DNA of 64,000 nt, taken from positions 1,736,001 to 1,800,000 of the forward strand of contig JANQAC010000001.1 of the NCBI GenBank assembly GCA_024707255.1, given 5' to 3'. The notes beneath the pieces are model-generated. The model ran no database searches. It was given only the letters and a program-made list of their open reading frames with translations, and had not been told where the DNA came from. Position 1 is the stretch's first letter; each line of letters begins with the position of its first letter. The stretch is from Asticcacaulis sp. (lineage in GTDB: Bacteria > Pseudomonadota > Alphaproteobacteria > Caulobacterales > Caulobacteraceae). Positions 8,654 to 17,488 of this stretch are shown piece by piece. Made by a program: the position numbers and the translations under genes.

Positions 8654-9100
8654 ATGCCAAATCCGGGGCTCAGTTATCGACAGCCCGAACTGCGCTGGAT
8701 GGCTATCGCCGGCGCGGCCGCGCTGTGCCTGCACGGCCTGTGCTGGCTAGGCGCCATTATGCTGAACGGCCATTCGGGCGCCTTTGCCGAGGTGCAGCGG
8801 CAGGTGATGCTGGCCCTGTTCTGGATGATCGGCACACTGATCATCTGGAAGATCGCGCCGTCGCCCTCGCGTCTGCACGCCGTCATGACCGTGCTGGCCT
8901 GCGCCCTGTTCGTCTGCGGCATCGGCTCGGTTTTCGCCATCGCCAATCTCGTCTTCATTCAGCACTATACCCTGAACAGCGTGATGAAGACGCTGGGCCT
9001 GGCCAGCCTCCTGCTGCTCCTGATGCAGCTTTGCCTGGCCGTGCCTTCGGCCATCCTGTTGCAGGCGATCGCCTTGAAACGTAATTCAGCCGCCGGATGA
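8654..9100 (+). CDS. Four-helix membrane protein of unknown function
   Basis: The ATG abuts the stop of the upstream dehydrogenase. The 148 residues contain about four hydrophobic helices (residues 15-37, 48-66, 75-97 and 111-140) with short polar links. It ends in an ATGA overlap with the DUF418 protein, so the two are probably translated together and may work together in the inner membrane. No family was recognised. Confidence 0.72.
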   Translation: MPNPGLSYRQPELRWMAIAGAAALCLHGLCWLGAIMLNGHSGAFAEVQRQVMLALFWMIGTLIIWKIAPSPSRLHAVMTVLACALFVCGIGSVFAIANLVFIQHYTLNSVMKTLGLASLLLLLMQLCLAVPSAILLQAIALKRNSAAG

Positions 9101-10266
9101 CCGCGCGCATCCGCACACTCGATCATGTGCGCGGCCTGAGTATTCTGGGCATATTGCTGGTCAATGCCATCGCTTTTGCGCAACCCTTTGCGGTCTACAG
9201 CCAGCCCAATATATCGCCCCTGCCGCTGGGTCATGACGATCTGACCGTCTGGTGGGTGATCGAGACCTTTTTCAAGGAAAAGTTCATCACCTGCTTTACC
9301 CTGCTGTTCGGGGTGAGCGTCTATCTGGTAGGCCGTGATCGAAATCCTGCCGATCCGGCTTACCGGACGCCGCTGTTTCGCCGGCTGGCCTGGCTGGTGG
9401 TCTTTGGCCTGATCCACGGCGCCCTGATCTGGCACGGTGATATCCTGTTGTCCTATGCCCTGACCGGTTTCATTTTCTGGCGCTGGCAGGATGCCTCTGC
9501 GCGTAAGCTGTTGGTCTGGGGCCTCGGCCTGTTTCTCGCCGGTGCGGTGGTGATGCTGGGGCCGAATATCGCTACGACCTTTCAGGGTGAACATGTCACG
9601 CCGGATTATGGCGATCTTGCGGACATTACCGCCCGGATGCGCGGGCCTTTCCTGGTCTCGATGGCGCAGAATGCCGCGGTCTGGAGCGAGACCATTGTCA
9701 GCGAGGTTCTGGGCTATATGCCGACCACCCTGGGCCTGATGATGATTGGACTTGGGCTTTTCAAATCGGGCATTCTGCGTGGCGAGGCGAAGATACGGAC
9801 CTATGTTCTCCTGATCGCGGCGGGCGCGGTGAGCCTGGCGCTGATCGGCTGGCAGGCGCGGGTCACGCTGGTGGCCGGCTTTCCTTATCCTGAGATTTTT
9901 GGCCTCTACGCCCTGGCCAATGACCTTTTGTGTCTGCCGGTGGCTTTGGGCTATCTCAGCGTGCTGGTCCTGATCGGCCGGACATCGGTAGGGGCGGTGC
10001 TGCTATATCCGCTGGCCTGCGCCGGGCGGATGGCTTTCACCAACTATCTGACGCAGTCGCTGATCATGACAGGATTGTTCTACGGTGGACGCGGACCGGA
10101 CTGGTTTGGTGAAATGAACCACGCGGCGCTGGTGCCAATCGTCGCGGCCATCTGGATCGGTCAACTGGCTTTCAGCACGATCTGGATGACGACTTTTCGC
10201 TATGGTCCGTTTGAATGGGGCTGGCGCTGTTTGACTTACGCGCGCTGGATGCCGATCTTGAAGTAA
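9097..10266 (+). CDS. DUF418/YeiB-type inner-membrane protein
   Basis: The 389-residue polytopic protein opens with RIRTLDHVRGLSILGILLVNAIAFAQP, the typical start of YeiB-like DUF418 proteins (RxxxLDxLRGxAxxGILxxN). It contains ETFFKEKFITCFTLLFGVS near residue 52 and GRMAFTNYLTQS near 309, a known C-terminal DUF418 signature. About ten membrane helices are visible. Function is not established for the family. It overlaps the preceding membrane protein by 4 bases and is followed by a dispersed palindromic element. Confidence 0.85.
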   Translation: MTARIRTLDHVRGLSILGILLVNAIAFAQPFAVYSQPNISPLPLGHDDLTVWWVIETFFKEKFITCFTLLFGVSVYLVGRDRNPADPAYRTPLFRRLAWLVVFGLIHGALIWHGDILLSYALTGFIFWRWQDASARKLLVWGLGLFLAGAVVMLGPNIATTFQGEHVTPDYGDLADITARMRGPFLVSMAQNAAVWSETIVSEVLGYMPTTLGLMMIGLGLFKSGILRGEAKIRTYVLLIAAGAVSLALIGWQARVTLVAGFPYPEIFGLYALANDLLCLPVALGYLSVLVLIGRTSVGAVLLYPLACAGRMAFTNYLTQSLIMTGLFYGGRGPDWFGEMNHAALVPIVAAIWIGQLAFSTIWMTTFRYGPFEWGWRCLTYARWMPILK

Positions 10267-10444
10267 GAAGCCCCACCACCATTCGCTACGCTCATGGTCC
10301 CATGGCTTGCGAAAGCAATACTTTCGCTGACGCCAAACCCCGACAAGTCGGGAAGGTATGATAAGGCAGACTTCTTATACCTCCCCAATTTATTGGGGAG
10401 GGGGACCGCGCCATTCTTTATGGCGTGGTGGTGGGGTTTCTTGC
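10267..10444. repeat. Dispersed palindromic element, copy 1
   Basis: The element is bounded by GAAGCCCCACCACC and GTGGTGGTGGGGTTTCTTGC, which are inverted copies of each other. Inside is CCTCCCCAATTTATTGGGGAGG, a perfect hairpin core. The left arm ATTCGCTACGCTCATGGTCC recurs in reverse complement in the right arm of copy 3. It lies between the convergent DUF418 and tlpA genes, where its hairpins could also stop transcription. Confidence 0.85.
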
Positions 10445-10452
10445 TTTTTTAC

Positions 10453-11235
10453 CTATTCCGCCAGCAATTTATCCAGCAGGGCCTGAACCTCCGGGGTATC
10501 CCACTTGGCCTCACCATCGAGGCGGGCGACCTGACGGCCCTGCTTGTCAAGGATCAGTGTGCCGGGCATTCCGGTAATATTGTATTTTGATGGTGCCTGG
10601 AATTCCTGGTCGGCATAGACCTCCAGCGGCTGCTGCACGTCCATGAAGGACTTCACATCGGCAAACTTGTCCTCGGTGTCGACGCTGAGTGGCAGCACCT
10701 TTACGCCCTTGCCGGCATAGTGTTCCTGCAATTTGGCCAGGGTTGGCATTTCGAACCGGCAGGGCGCACACCACGTCGCCCAGACATTCAGAACCACGAC
10801 CTGGCCCTTGAAATCGCTCAGTTTTACAGGCTTCTGGTTGCGGTCGATAAAGCTGATGTCCGCGATAGTGACGGGCGCCTCGTTCGTCACCAGCTTGGCC
10901 AGCGCGCCCTTGGCATAGACGGCGAGGGGCCCCTTGGCCTGGGCCACGGCGGGCGCGGTTGTCGCCGTCGTCTCGGCGCCCGGCAATGTGCCGGCCGGCT
11001 TTGTCACCAGACGCCAGGTTACAAGCCCGACGAGCGCCAGAACCACTATGGTAACAATGGCAATCACCGCTGCTGGCGGGCGCTTCATTTTTCTGACCCT
11101 GGGCGTGTTTGCGGCCTTGGGTTCCGCGGCGTCCTCCGCTATAGGCATGACCGCCGGGGCGACAGAAGGCTCGCTCTGAATTTCAGATTCCGTTGAGGGC
11201 TGCTCGCCGTCCTCATTCAACCTGGGTTCCGTCAT
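10453..11235 (-). CDS. TlpA-like membrane-anchored thioredoxin
   Basis: The 260-residue protein has an acidic cytoplasmic leader (1-48), a membrane helix (residues about 54-76) and a periplasmic thioredoxin fold with the active site [13 protein letters not shown] near residue 153 and the cis-proline region [10 protein letters not shown] near 222. It probably reduces periplasmic disulfides, for example in cytochrome c maturation. Its ATG shares two bases with the divergent argH start (CATG at 11233-11236). Later in-frame ATG codons, for instance at the MKRPP before the helix, are possible starts and would remove the overlap. Confidence 0.87.
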   Translation of the reverse strand: MTEPRLNEDGEQPSTESEIQSEPSVAPAVMPIAEDAAEPKAANTPRVRKMKRPPAAVIAIVTIVVLALVGLVTWRLVTKPAGTLPGAETTATTAPAVAQAKGPLAVYAKGALAKLVTNEAPVTIADISFIDRNQKPVKLSDFKGQVVVLNVWATWCAPCRFEMPTLAKLQEHYAGKGVKVLPLSVDTEDKFADVKSFMDVQQPLEVYADQEFQAPSKYNITGMPGTLILDKQGRQVARLDGEAKWDTPEVQALLDKLLAE

Positions 11236-12661
11236 GACCGATCCATCCGCCCAAAAAGCCCCGAACGCGCAGGCCCCTCAACAGGGCCAGAAAATGTGGG
11301 GCGGCCGTTTTACTGCCCGACCCGATGAGATTATGCAAGCCATCAATGTCTCCATCGATGTCGACAAACGCCTTTGGCAGCAAGACCTTGCGGGCTCGAA
11401 AGCCCACTGCGCCATGCTGGCCAAACAAGGTATCATAAGTTCGGAAGACTCCCAAATCATCCTGAACGGGCTGGAAACCATTACCGCCGAGATCGAGGCG
11501 GGCACCTTCCCGTTCCGCGCCGAGTTCGAGGACATTCACATGAATGTCGAGGCGCGCCTGCGCGAACTGATCGGCGTCACAGCCGGCCGCCTGCATACCG
11601 CCCGCTCGCGCAATGACCAGGTGGCGACTGATTTTCGCCTGTGGGTGCGTGATCAGGTCGATATTACCATCCGGCAGCTTTATGATCTGCAAGGTGCCCT
11701 GCTCAAGCGTGCGGAAGACTATGCCGATGCCCTGATGCCGGGTTTCACCCATTTGCAGCCCGCCCAGCCGGTAACCTTCGGCCATCACCTGATGGCCTAT
11801 GTCGAGATGATCGGCCGCGACCGCTCACGCTTTATCGACGCCCGCGCTCGTATGAATGAAAACCCGCTGGGCTCGGCGGCGCTGGCCGGTTCGCCCTTCC
11901 CGATCGACCGCCATATGACGGCTCAGGCGCTCGGCTTCGATCGCCCGACCGGCAACAGCCTTGATGGCGTGTCCGATCGTGATTTCGCGCTGGAATCCCT
12001 GAGCCATGCCGCTATCTGCGCTGGCCATTTGTCGCGGCTGGCCGAGGAAATCGTCATCTGGACCACGCCCTATTTCGGTTTCATCCGCCTGTCGGATTCG
12101 TTCTCGACCGGCTCCTCCATCATGCCGCAGAAGCGCAATCCCGATGCCGCTGAACTGGTGCGCGCCAAGACCGGCCGCATCAATGGCGCGCTGATCGCCC
12201 TGACCACGGTGATGAAGGGCCTGCCGCTGGCCTATTCCAAGGACATGCAGGAGGACAAGCCGCCGGTCTTTGAGGCTTTTGATGCGCTTGATCTCGCCAT
12301 CCGCGCCATGACCGGCATGGTGCTCGATCTCGAAGCCAATACCGCCAAAATGGCCGCGGCCGCCGGCGCCGGTTTTTCAACCGCCACCGACCTGGCCGAC
12401 TGGCTGGTGCGGAACTTAGGCATTCCCTTCCGTGACGCGCACCATATTACCGGGGCGGCGGTCAAGCTGGCGGAAACCCAGGGTGTGGACTTGGCGCAAC
12501 TCCCCTTGAGCGATCTGCAAAATCTGGAAGCCAGGATCACCGATGATGTGTATAAGGTGTTAACACCTGAGGCCAGTTGCGCCAGCCGTCAAAGCTACGG
12601 CGGCACGGCGCCCGATCAGGTCCGCATTCAAATCCAGCGCTGGAAGGATCAACGCTCATGA
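11234..12661 (+). CDS. argH: Argininosuccinate lyase
   Basis: The 475-residue protein carries the fumarase/lyase signature [12 protein letters not shown] near residue 295, [16 protein letters not shown] near 121 and [17 protein letters not shown] near 171. It cleaves argininosuccinate to arginine and fumarate. The core starts at KMWGGRF, so the first 20 residues are an extension; an internal ATG at 11294 is possible but would remove the lead-in. The gene ends in an overlap with an LptM-like lipoprotein gene, then lysA. Confidence 0.95.
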   Translation: MTDPSAQKAPNAQAPQQGQKMWGGRFTARPDEIMQAINVSIDVDKRLWQQDLAGSKAHCAMLAKQGIISSEDSQIILNGLETITAEIEAGTFPFRAEFEDIHMNVEARLRELIGVTAGRLHTARSRNDQVATDFRLWVRDQVDITIRQLYDLQGALLKRAEDYADALMPGFTHLQPAQPVTFGHHLMAYVEMIGRDRSRFIDARARMNENPLGSAALAGSPFPIDRHMTAQALGFDRPTGNSLDGVSDRDFALESLSHAAICAGHLSRLAEEIVIWTTPYFGFIRLSDSFSTGSSIMPQKRNPDAAELVRAKTGRINGALIALTTVMKGLPLAYSKDMQEDKPPVFEAFDALDLAIRAMTGMVLDLEANTAKMAAAAGAGFSTATDLADWLVRNLGIPFRDAHHITGAAVKLAETQGVDLAQLPLSDLQNLEARITDDVYKVLTPEASCASRQSYGGTAPDQVRIQIQRWKDQRS

Positions 12662-12999
12662 TGACGCCTAAAAAGACCCGCCTTGCCTTGACGATCGTGC
12701 TGGGCGCGGCGCTGGCTGCCTCCCTGCTGTCGGCCTGCGGCAAGCTGGGCGATCTCGAACGCGCGCCGCCGATGATGAACAAAAAGGCGGCCGCCGAATG
12801 GTCCACATCGCAGAACCCGGATGGCGGTGTCACCACCACGACTGATTCATCGACTTCGCGCGCCACGGAAAAGGCGACGCCGGACGCCGATGCCAAGAAC
12901 AGCATGGAAAACCCCTATGCCGTCAACAAACGCATCCAGGATGCGCCCCTGGAAGGCACGGGCAGCAATAACGGCTTCCGCGATGCCCCCAATAAGTAG
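12658..12999 (+). CDS. LptM-like small lipoprotein between argH and lysA
   Basis: The start at 12658 overlaps the argH stop. Residues 8-25 form a signal peptide ending in the lipobox LLSAC, immediately followed by [11 protein letters not shown]. This resembles the CGxKGxLyxP motif of LptM/YifL lipoproteins, which in enterobacteria help mature the LptD translocon and sit beside dapF near lysine genes. The tail is polar, Thr/Ser rich and probably disordered. The start of lysA abuts its stop, so the three genes form one operon. LptM identity is inference from motif and position. Confidence 0.6.
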   Translation: MMTPKKTRLALTIVLGAALAASLLSACGKLGDLERAPPMMNKKAAAEWSTSQNPDGGVTTTTDSSTSRATEKATPDADAKNSMENPYAVNKRIQDAPLEGTGSNNGFRDAPNK

Positions 13000-14316
13000 A
13001 TGAACCATTTCGAGTACCACGACGGCGAGCTTTACTGCGAACAGGTTGCCTTGCGCGAACTGGCCGATACGGTCGGCACGCCGCTTTATGTCTATTCCTC
13101 GGCGACGCTGGAACGGCATTATAATGTCTTCGCCGACGCCCTGTCGTCCAAGCCGGAACTGCGCAGCCCGAAGGGTGAGGCGCCGCTGGTGGCCTATGCC
13201 GCCAAGGCCAATTCCAACCTGGGCGTTCTGGCCACTCTGGCAGCACAGGGCTGCGGCGCCGATACGGTCTCCGAAGGTGAAATCCGCAAGGCGCTGAAGG
13301 CGGGTATCCCGGCCGATCGCATTGTCTTTTCCGGCGTCGGCAAGACCGATGCGGAAATGGCTTTCGCGCTGACAGCCGGCATCTATCAGCTCAATGTCGA
13401 GTCACGCCCCGAACTGGAACGCCTGGCGCGCGTGGCGGCCGAACTCGACATGGTGGCGCCCTTCGTCATCCGCATCAATCCGGGGGTTGGCGCCGGCGGG
13501 CATGAGAAGATCACCACGGGCGGTGCCAAGGATAAGTTCGGCATTTCGGCGGCGGAAGCCCTGTCGCTCTATGCCGCTGCGGCTGGCCATCCCAACCTGG
13601 CGCCCATGGGCATTGCCTGCCATATCGGCAGCCAGATTCTCGATCTCAAGCCGTTGCAGGAAGCCTTCACCAAGATGCGCGGCTGGGTCGAGCAGTTGCG
13701 CGCCGAAGGGCTATCAGTCGAGCGCCTCGATCTTGGCGGCGGGCTGGGCGTGCCGTACTTTAATCAAAAGGAACCGGCCAGCGTGGCCGACTATGCCGAA
13801 ATGGCGGCGTTGGCCGCTGGCAATCTTGGTGTGCGCTATACCTTCGAGCCGGGCCGCCTGATCGCCGCCAATGCCGGTGTGCTGATCTCGAAGGTGGTGC
13901 ATGTCCATGAGCGCGCAGACAGCGGCCAGCAGTTCCTGGTGATCGACGCGGCAATGAACGACCTGATCCGCCCAGCGCTTTACGATGCCTTCCATGATAT
14001 TCGACCGGTCGCGCGTCCCGGCAACGAGACGGCGACCTATGATGTGGTCGGCCCGATCTGCGAAACCGGCGATACCTTCACGCGCGGCCGGGAAATGCCG
14101 GTGATGCAGGCGGGTGACCTGGTGTCCTTCATGAGCGCCGGGGCCTATGGCGCCGTGATGGGAAGCGAATATAATTCGCGGCCACTCGCGCCGGAGGTGT
14201 TGGTGCGTGACGCTGACTGGTCTGTCGTGCGTCCTCGGCCGAGCTATGAAGAGATGATGGCGCGCGAGCCCCTGCCGGGCTGGCTGTCGCCGGCGCCAAA
14301 GGCGCGGACAGCCTGA
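13000..14316 (+). CDS. lysA: Diaminopimelate decarboxylase
   Basis: The 438-residue protein has the PLP lysine in VAYAAKANSNLGVL near residue 65, HIGSQI near 208, LDLGGGLGVPY near 244, EPGRLIAANAG near 285 and the second-subunit active-site motif CETGDTF near 353. It decarboxylates meso-diaminopimelate to lysine, the last step of the pathway. It starts on the base after the LptM-like stop codon. Confidence 0.95.
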   Translation: MNHFEYHDGELYCEQVALRELADTVGTPLYVYSSATLERHYNVFADALSSKPELRSPKGEAPLVAYAAKANSNLGVLATLAAQGCGADTVSEGEIRKALKAGIPADRIVFSGVGKTDAEMAFALTAGIYQLNVESRPELERLARVAAELDMVAPFVIRINPGVGAGGHEKITTGGAKDKFGISAAEALSLYAAAAGHPNLAPMGIACHIGSQILDLKPLQEAFTKMRGWVEQLRAEGLSVERLDLGGGLGVPYFNQKEPASVADYAEMAALAAGNLGVRYTFEPGRLIAANAGVLISKVVHVHERADSGQQFLVIDAAMNDLIRPALYDAFHDIRPVARPGNETATYDVVGPICETGDTFTRGREMPVMQAGDLVSFMSAGAYGAVMGSEYNSRPLAPEVLVRDADWSVVRPRPSYEEMMAREPLPGWLSPAPKARTA

Positions 14317-14335
14317 TTTTGGAATAGGGGGGCCT

Positions 14336-14857
14336 ATGCAGCAGAGCAATAAATCACCGTTGGCGCCGCTGAATCGCGGGCTGTTCCTCACGAAAGCGAC
14401 GATGATCTGGGAGCGTCTGCTGCTGCCGTCCCTGTTTCCCTTTGTCCTGCTGGCCCTGCTGGTGGCGGTGGCCGGGCAGTGGGGGCTGTTCGCCCTGGTG
14501 CCGCAAGCGGCGCATATCGCTGTGCTGGTGGTGGGCCTGATCCTCTGCGTCATTGCCGCGGTGCGCACGATTTTAAGCTTCCGGATGCCGACCTTCACCG
14601 AAATCAATACACGCCTGGCGCTGGATAACGACCTTAGACCGGAGCACTTGCTGGCCATGCGCCACGAGAAGCAGCAGCCGCCTTTGAAGGTCGGCAAGGC
14701 CAAGGCGGGCATTGCGGCCTCCGATCCGTTTGCCCTGCGCTATGTGGCGCTGGCGGCGGCGATTTTGGGTTTCCTGATCCTTGGGCCAGTGCCGGTGGCC
14801 CAAGTAATCAAAGCCTTTAATCCGTTAGGTCAGAATATAGTTTTGGCCAGCAAATGA
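14336..14857 (+). CDS. Short protein matching only the N-terminus of DUF4175 (TIGR02302-type) proteins
   Basis: The 173-residue protein has two membrane helices (about residues 32-54 and 60-80) and a third near the end. The pattern is WERLLLPSLFPFVLLALL, then FTEINTRLALDNDLRPEHLL, then DPFALRYVALAAAILGFLI. This order is what I know from the start of the roughly 850-residue alphaproteobacterial DUF4175/TIGR02302 proteins, often found after lysA. The large remaining part is missing here, and no matching frame follows. It may be a reduced functional protein or a remnant. An AGGGGGG ribosome site precedes the ATG, and the stop overlaps the next start (ATGA), which argues that it is expressed. Confidence 0.55.
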   Translation: MQQSNKSPLAPLNRGLFLTKATMIWERLLLPSLFPFVLLALLVAVAGQWGLFALVPQAAHIAVLVVGLILCVIAAVRTILSFRMPTFTEINTRLALDNDLRPEHLLAMRHEKQQPPLKVGKAKAGIAASDPFALRYVALAAAILGFLILGPVPVAQVIKAFNPLGQNIVLASK

Positions 14858-15111
14858 TGGATGGTGCGGTTAAATTTTACGGTATTGCGACCTTTATCGC
14901 GCTCGTTACTGTTTTTTCGATCAGTCAGGTATTTCGTGGCGTGACGACCGGTCGGATCACAAGCCCATCTACCTTACTGCCCACGCGTAACCGGACACAG
15001 CATCCTATCCGTTTCTGGATGTCCATGACCTATTATGTTGTCTGGATTTTGGGGGCTGTGTACGCTGCTGTTACGTACTTTGTTACAGGCGGCCGATTGC
15101 CGTCGCTTTAA
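14854..15111 (+). CDS. Small two-helix membrane protein
   Basis: The 85-residue protein starts in an ATGA overlap with the preceding gene. Two hydrophobic stretches (residues 8-26 and 58-78) flank a polar loop rich in Thr and Arg. Its end overlaps the convergent hpt stop by four bases (TTAA). Its base composition is less GC-rich than that of its neighbours. Function unknown. Confidence 0.6.
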   Translation: MMDGAVKFYGIATFIALVTVFSISQVFRGVTTGRITSPSTLLPTRNRTQHPIRFWMSMTYYVVWILGAVYAAVTYFVTGGRLPSL

Positions 15112-15644
15112 TCCATGACCCCGATATAGGGCAGGGCGCGGTACTTGCCGCCATCATCCAGTCCATAACCCACCAGATAACGCGCTGGGGCCTCCCAGGC
15201 ACAGAAATCGACCTCCATTTCGCGCATCTTGCCGTCCTTCAGCGGATCGGGCTTGCGGGCGAAAACCGCGGTCAGCACTTCCGAAGCGCCGGCCTCGCGG
15301 GCGATATCACAGGCGATTTTCAGCGAGGCGCCGGTATCGAGCACATCATCCATAATCAGCACCTGCCGGCCTTCGACCGAACGCTGTAGCGGCGCGCGGA
15401 TCAGCATGGCGCCGCTTTCGTGACTGTCGGCGTAGGAGGACAGCCACAGGGCATCAAAGGCGATATCCTTGCCCGCACGATTGAGGGCGCGGCTGAGGTC
15501 GGCGGCGAACCAGATGCCGCCGGTCAAAAGACAGATGCCGACGCAGTTGGGCTTGATATAGTCTCTGAGCAGATCGGCCAGGGCGGTGACGCGGCCCTGG
15601 ATCTCGTCTTCATTCAGCAAAACAGCGGGCAGGGCATCAGTCAT
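15108..15644 (-). CDS. hpt: Hypoxanthine phosphoribosyltransferase family protein
   Basis: The 178-residue protein has the PRPP-binding signature VLIMDDVLDTGASL near residue 95, preceded by the flexible-loop region DALWLSSYADSHESG near 64. LVGYGLDDGGKYRALPYIG near the C-terminus matches the purine-binding end of hypoxanthine phosphoribosyltransferases. It salvages hypoxanthine or guanine to the nucleotide. The family match is clear; base preference is not visible. It is followed upstream by the zinc-ribbon gene on the same strand, 26 bases away. Confidence 0.88.
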   Translation of the reverse strand: MTDALPAVLLNEDEIQGRVTALADLLRDYIKPNCVGICLLTGGIWFAADLSRALNRAGKDIAFDALWLSSYADSHESGAMLIRAPLQRSVEGRQVLIMDDVLDTGASLKIACDIAREAGASEVLTAVFARKPDPLKDGKMREMEVDFCAWEAPARYLVGYGLDDGGKYRALPYIGVMD

Positions 15645-15670
15645 AGGGCATACTCGAAGACAGGAGGTGG

Positions 15671-16594
15671 TCAGCCGGCGCCGTGACCAGAGCCCTGATC
15701 CGTATCGTGAGGCAGGCTTGAGCGCAGGGCCGGTTCCGGCTGGTCATGCGCCGGTTCATCGGCCGCCTCGGCATGGGCAGGTGCGGCTTCCGGTGGTGCG
15801 GTCGTTTCGTGCGCGGGTTCGGGCGCCGGTTCGTGACCGGCGCCTTCGTCATGGCCGCTCACCGGCGTGACGCGCAGGTCCGGCCCGGCGGTCTTCATCT
15901 TCTTCATCGCCACCAAGTCGAAATCGAGGTCGAGCGACGAGGTCAGGTTCTTCGGGTCGGCGACATCGAAGACCAGGGTGCGCGTGGCATGGGGCGCCAC
16001 AACCAGGCCGTCCGACGGCATCAATACCGAGTTGAATTCCTGCAGGGTGGAATCGAGCAGCTTGACGCGCACCGGCGGCACCGGCACCGGCTTGTCGCTG
16101 GTGTTCTTGATCTGCGCCTTGACCGTCACCACGAAACGCCCGCCCTTGAAGGCAGCATCGGCAGTCTTGTCGCCGAAGACGAGATGGGTGCCATTGACCT
16201 TCATGCCCACCATGGCATAGGCGCCGGCAATGCGTGGGAAGGCGCGAACGATATCGACGCGCAGGAAGAAGCCGAGCGCCAGGATCAGCGCAAAGGCGGC
16301 CGCCATGCCGCCCCAGACCATGCCTTGCGCCGCCAGGGCCTTCATGCGCTTCTTGTCTTCGAGGATAGCGCGGTATTTCAGCGGCAGTTTCTTGGCCTTG
16401 ACCGTATGCAGATCCTCGACCGTTTCCTTCTCGGATTTCTTGACGTCGCTGAAGGACAGATCGATCGGCTTTTCCGGGCGTTCGGCGTGCCAGGTGGTCT
16501 TGCAGGCGGCGCAGCGCACGGTCCGTCCGCGAATGCCCAGCTGGGATTCGTTGAGCGTATATTTCGTCGCGCAGTTAGGACAGCTCAGGATCAT
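15671..16594 (-). CDS. MJ0042-type zinc-ribbon membrane protein with DUF3426-like domain
   Basis: The 307-residue protein begins with a zinc ribbon, MILSCPNCATKYTLNESQLG then VRCAACKTTWHA, with four cysteines in two CxxC pairs. A membrane helix lies at about residues 92-115, followed by a beta-rich DUF3426-like domain with VKAQIKNTSDKPVPVPPVRVKLLD near 178. The last 60 residues are low complexity, rich in Ala, Pro, Glu and His. The divergent pairing with ftsE is a recurrent alphaproteobacterial arrangement. Role unknown; DNA- or protein-binding by the ribbon is possible. Confidence 0.83.
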   Translation of the reverse strand: MILSCPNCATKYTLNESQLGIRGRTVRCAACKTTWHAERPEKPIDLSFSDVKKSEKETVEDLHTVKAKKLPLKYRAILEDKKRMKALAAQGMVWGGMAAAFALILALGFFLRVDIVRAFPRIAGAYAMVGMKVNGTHLVFGDKTADAAFKGGRFVVTVKAQIKNTSDKPVPVPPVRVKLLDSTLQEFNSVLMPSDGLVVAPHATRTLVFDVADPKNLTSSLDLDFDLVAMKKMKTAGPDLRVTPVSGHDEGAGHEPAPEPAHETTAPPEAAPAHAEAADEPAHDQPEPALRSSLPHDTDQGSGHGAG

Positions 16595-16714
16595 GATCAG
16601 TTAAGTCGAACGGCACCGAATCAGTACATAAACCCGTTAACCACATACGGGTTCTTAACCTTATGTCCCCAAAAGTCTTAACAACTGATCAAGCCAGGCC
16701 CCCGCAAAGCTGAT

Positions 16715-17488
16715 ATGACGACCGCGCCCTCAGACACCGATCGCCAGCCGCGCCGCCACGCGGAACCGGAGGCCGTAGTGGCCTTCCATGGCGTGTCGCT
16801 GGGCTATGACCTGGGGATGCCGAAGACGCTGGCCGCCGGGCTGAATGAAGACGACCTGATTCTGAAAAATCTCAATTTCGAGCTGCCGGCGGGCTCGTTT
16901 CACTTCCTGACCGGGCCGTCGGGATCGGGCAAGACCTCGCTGCTCAAGATGATCTATCTGGCGCAGAAACCGACCACCGGCGTGATCGAGCTGTTCGGCG
17001 AAACCATCCGGCCGCATGACCGCGCCCAGACCGCCGCCCTGCGCCGCCGGCTCGGCATCATCTTCCAGGATTTCCGTCTGCTTGAGCATCTGAATGTGTT
17101 CGATAATGCGGCCCTACCTTTGTTTGTGCATGGCGCGCATTTCCGCGACTATCATGACGACGTCACCGAACTGCTCAACTGGGTGGGGCTGAAAAACCGG
17201 CTCGACGCCATGCCGAATGTGCTTTCCGGTGGCGAGAAACAGCGTCTGGCTATTGCCCGCGCCGTGGTGACGCGTCCGACCCTGATCCTGGCTGACGAAC
17301 CGACCGGCAATATCGATTACGCCATGGGCCTGCGCATCATGCGCCTGTTTATCGAGTTGAACCGGCTGGGTGCCACGGTGCTGATCGCCACCCACGATGA
17401 AGGTTTGGTGAAGGCGTCTGGTATGCCGGTGCTCGAACTGCGCCAGGGGCAATTGTTTCAGCGGGATGTGTCGGGGGGCGCGCGATGA
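16715..17488 (+). CDS. ftsE: Cell division ATP-binding protein FtsE
   Basis: The 257-residue ABC ATPase has Walker [13 protein letters not shown] near residue 67, Q-loop [17 protein letters not shown] near 114, signature [15 protein letters not shown] near 171 and Walker [13 protein letters not shown] near 190. FtsE with FtsX regulates periplasmic peptidoglycan hydrolysis at division. The first 23 residues and an insert ([12 protein letters not shown]) before the Walker A strand are longer than in the E. coli protein. It overlaps ftsX by four bases. Confidence 0.93.
   Translation: MTTAPSDTDRQPRRHAEPEAVVAFHGVSLGYDLGMPKTLAAGLNEDDLILKNLNFELPAGSFHFLTGPSGSGKTSLLKMIYLAQKPTTGVIELFGETIRPHDRAQTAALRRRLGIIFQDFRLLEHLNVFDNAALPLFVHGAHFRDYHDDVTELLNWVGLKNRLDAMPNVLSGGEKQRLAIARAVVTRPTLILADEPTGNIDYAMGLRIMRLFIELNRLGATVLIATHDEGLVKASGMPVLELRQGQLFQRDVSGGAR

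Noticed and set aside
10267..10590. Short coding frames through the repeat elements (also near 22401-22916 and 35745-35930)
   Set aside because: They read through hairpin repeats and give Pro/Gly/Arg-rich nonsense peptides; the DNA is better explained as a dispersed element.
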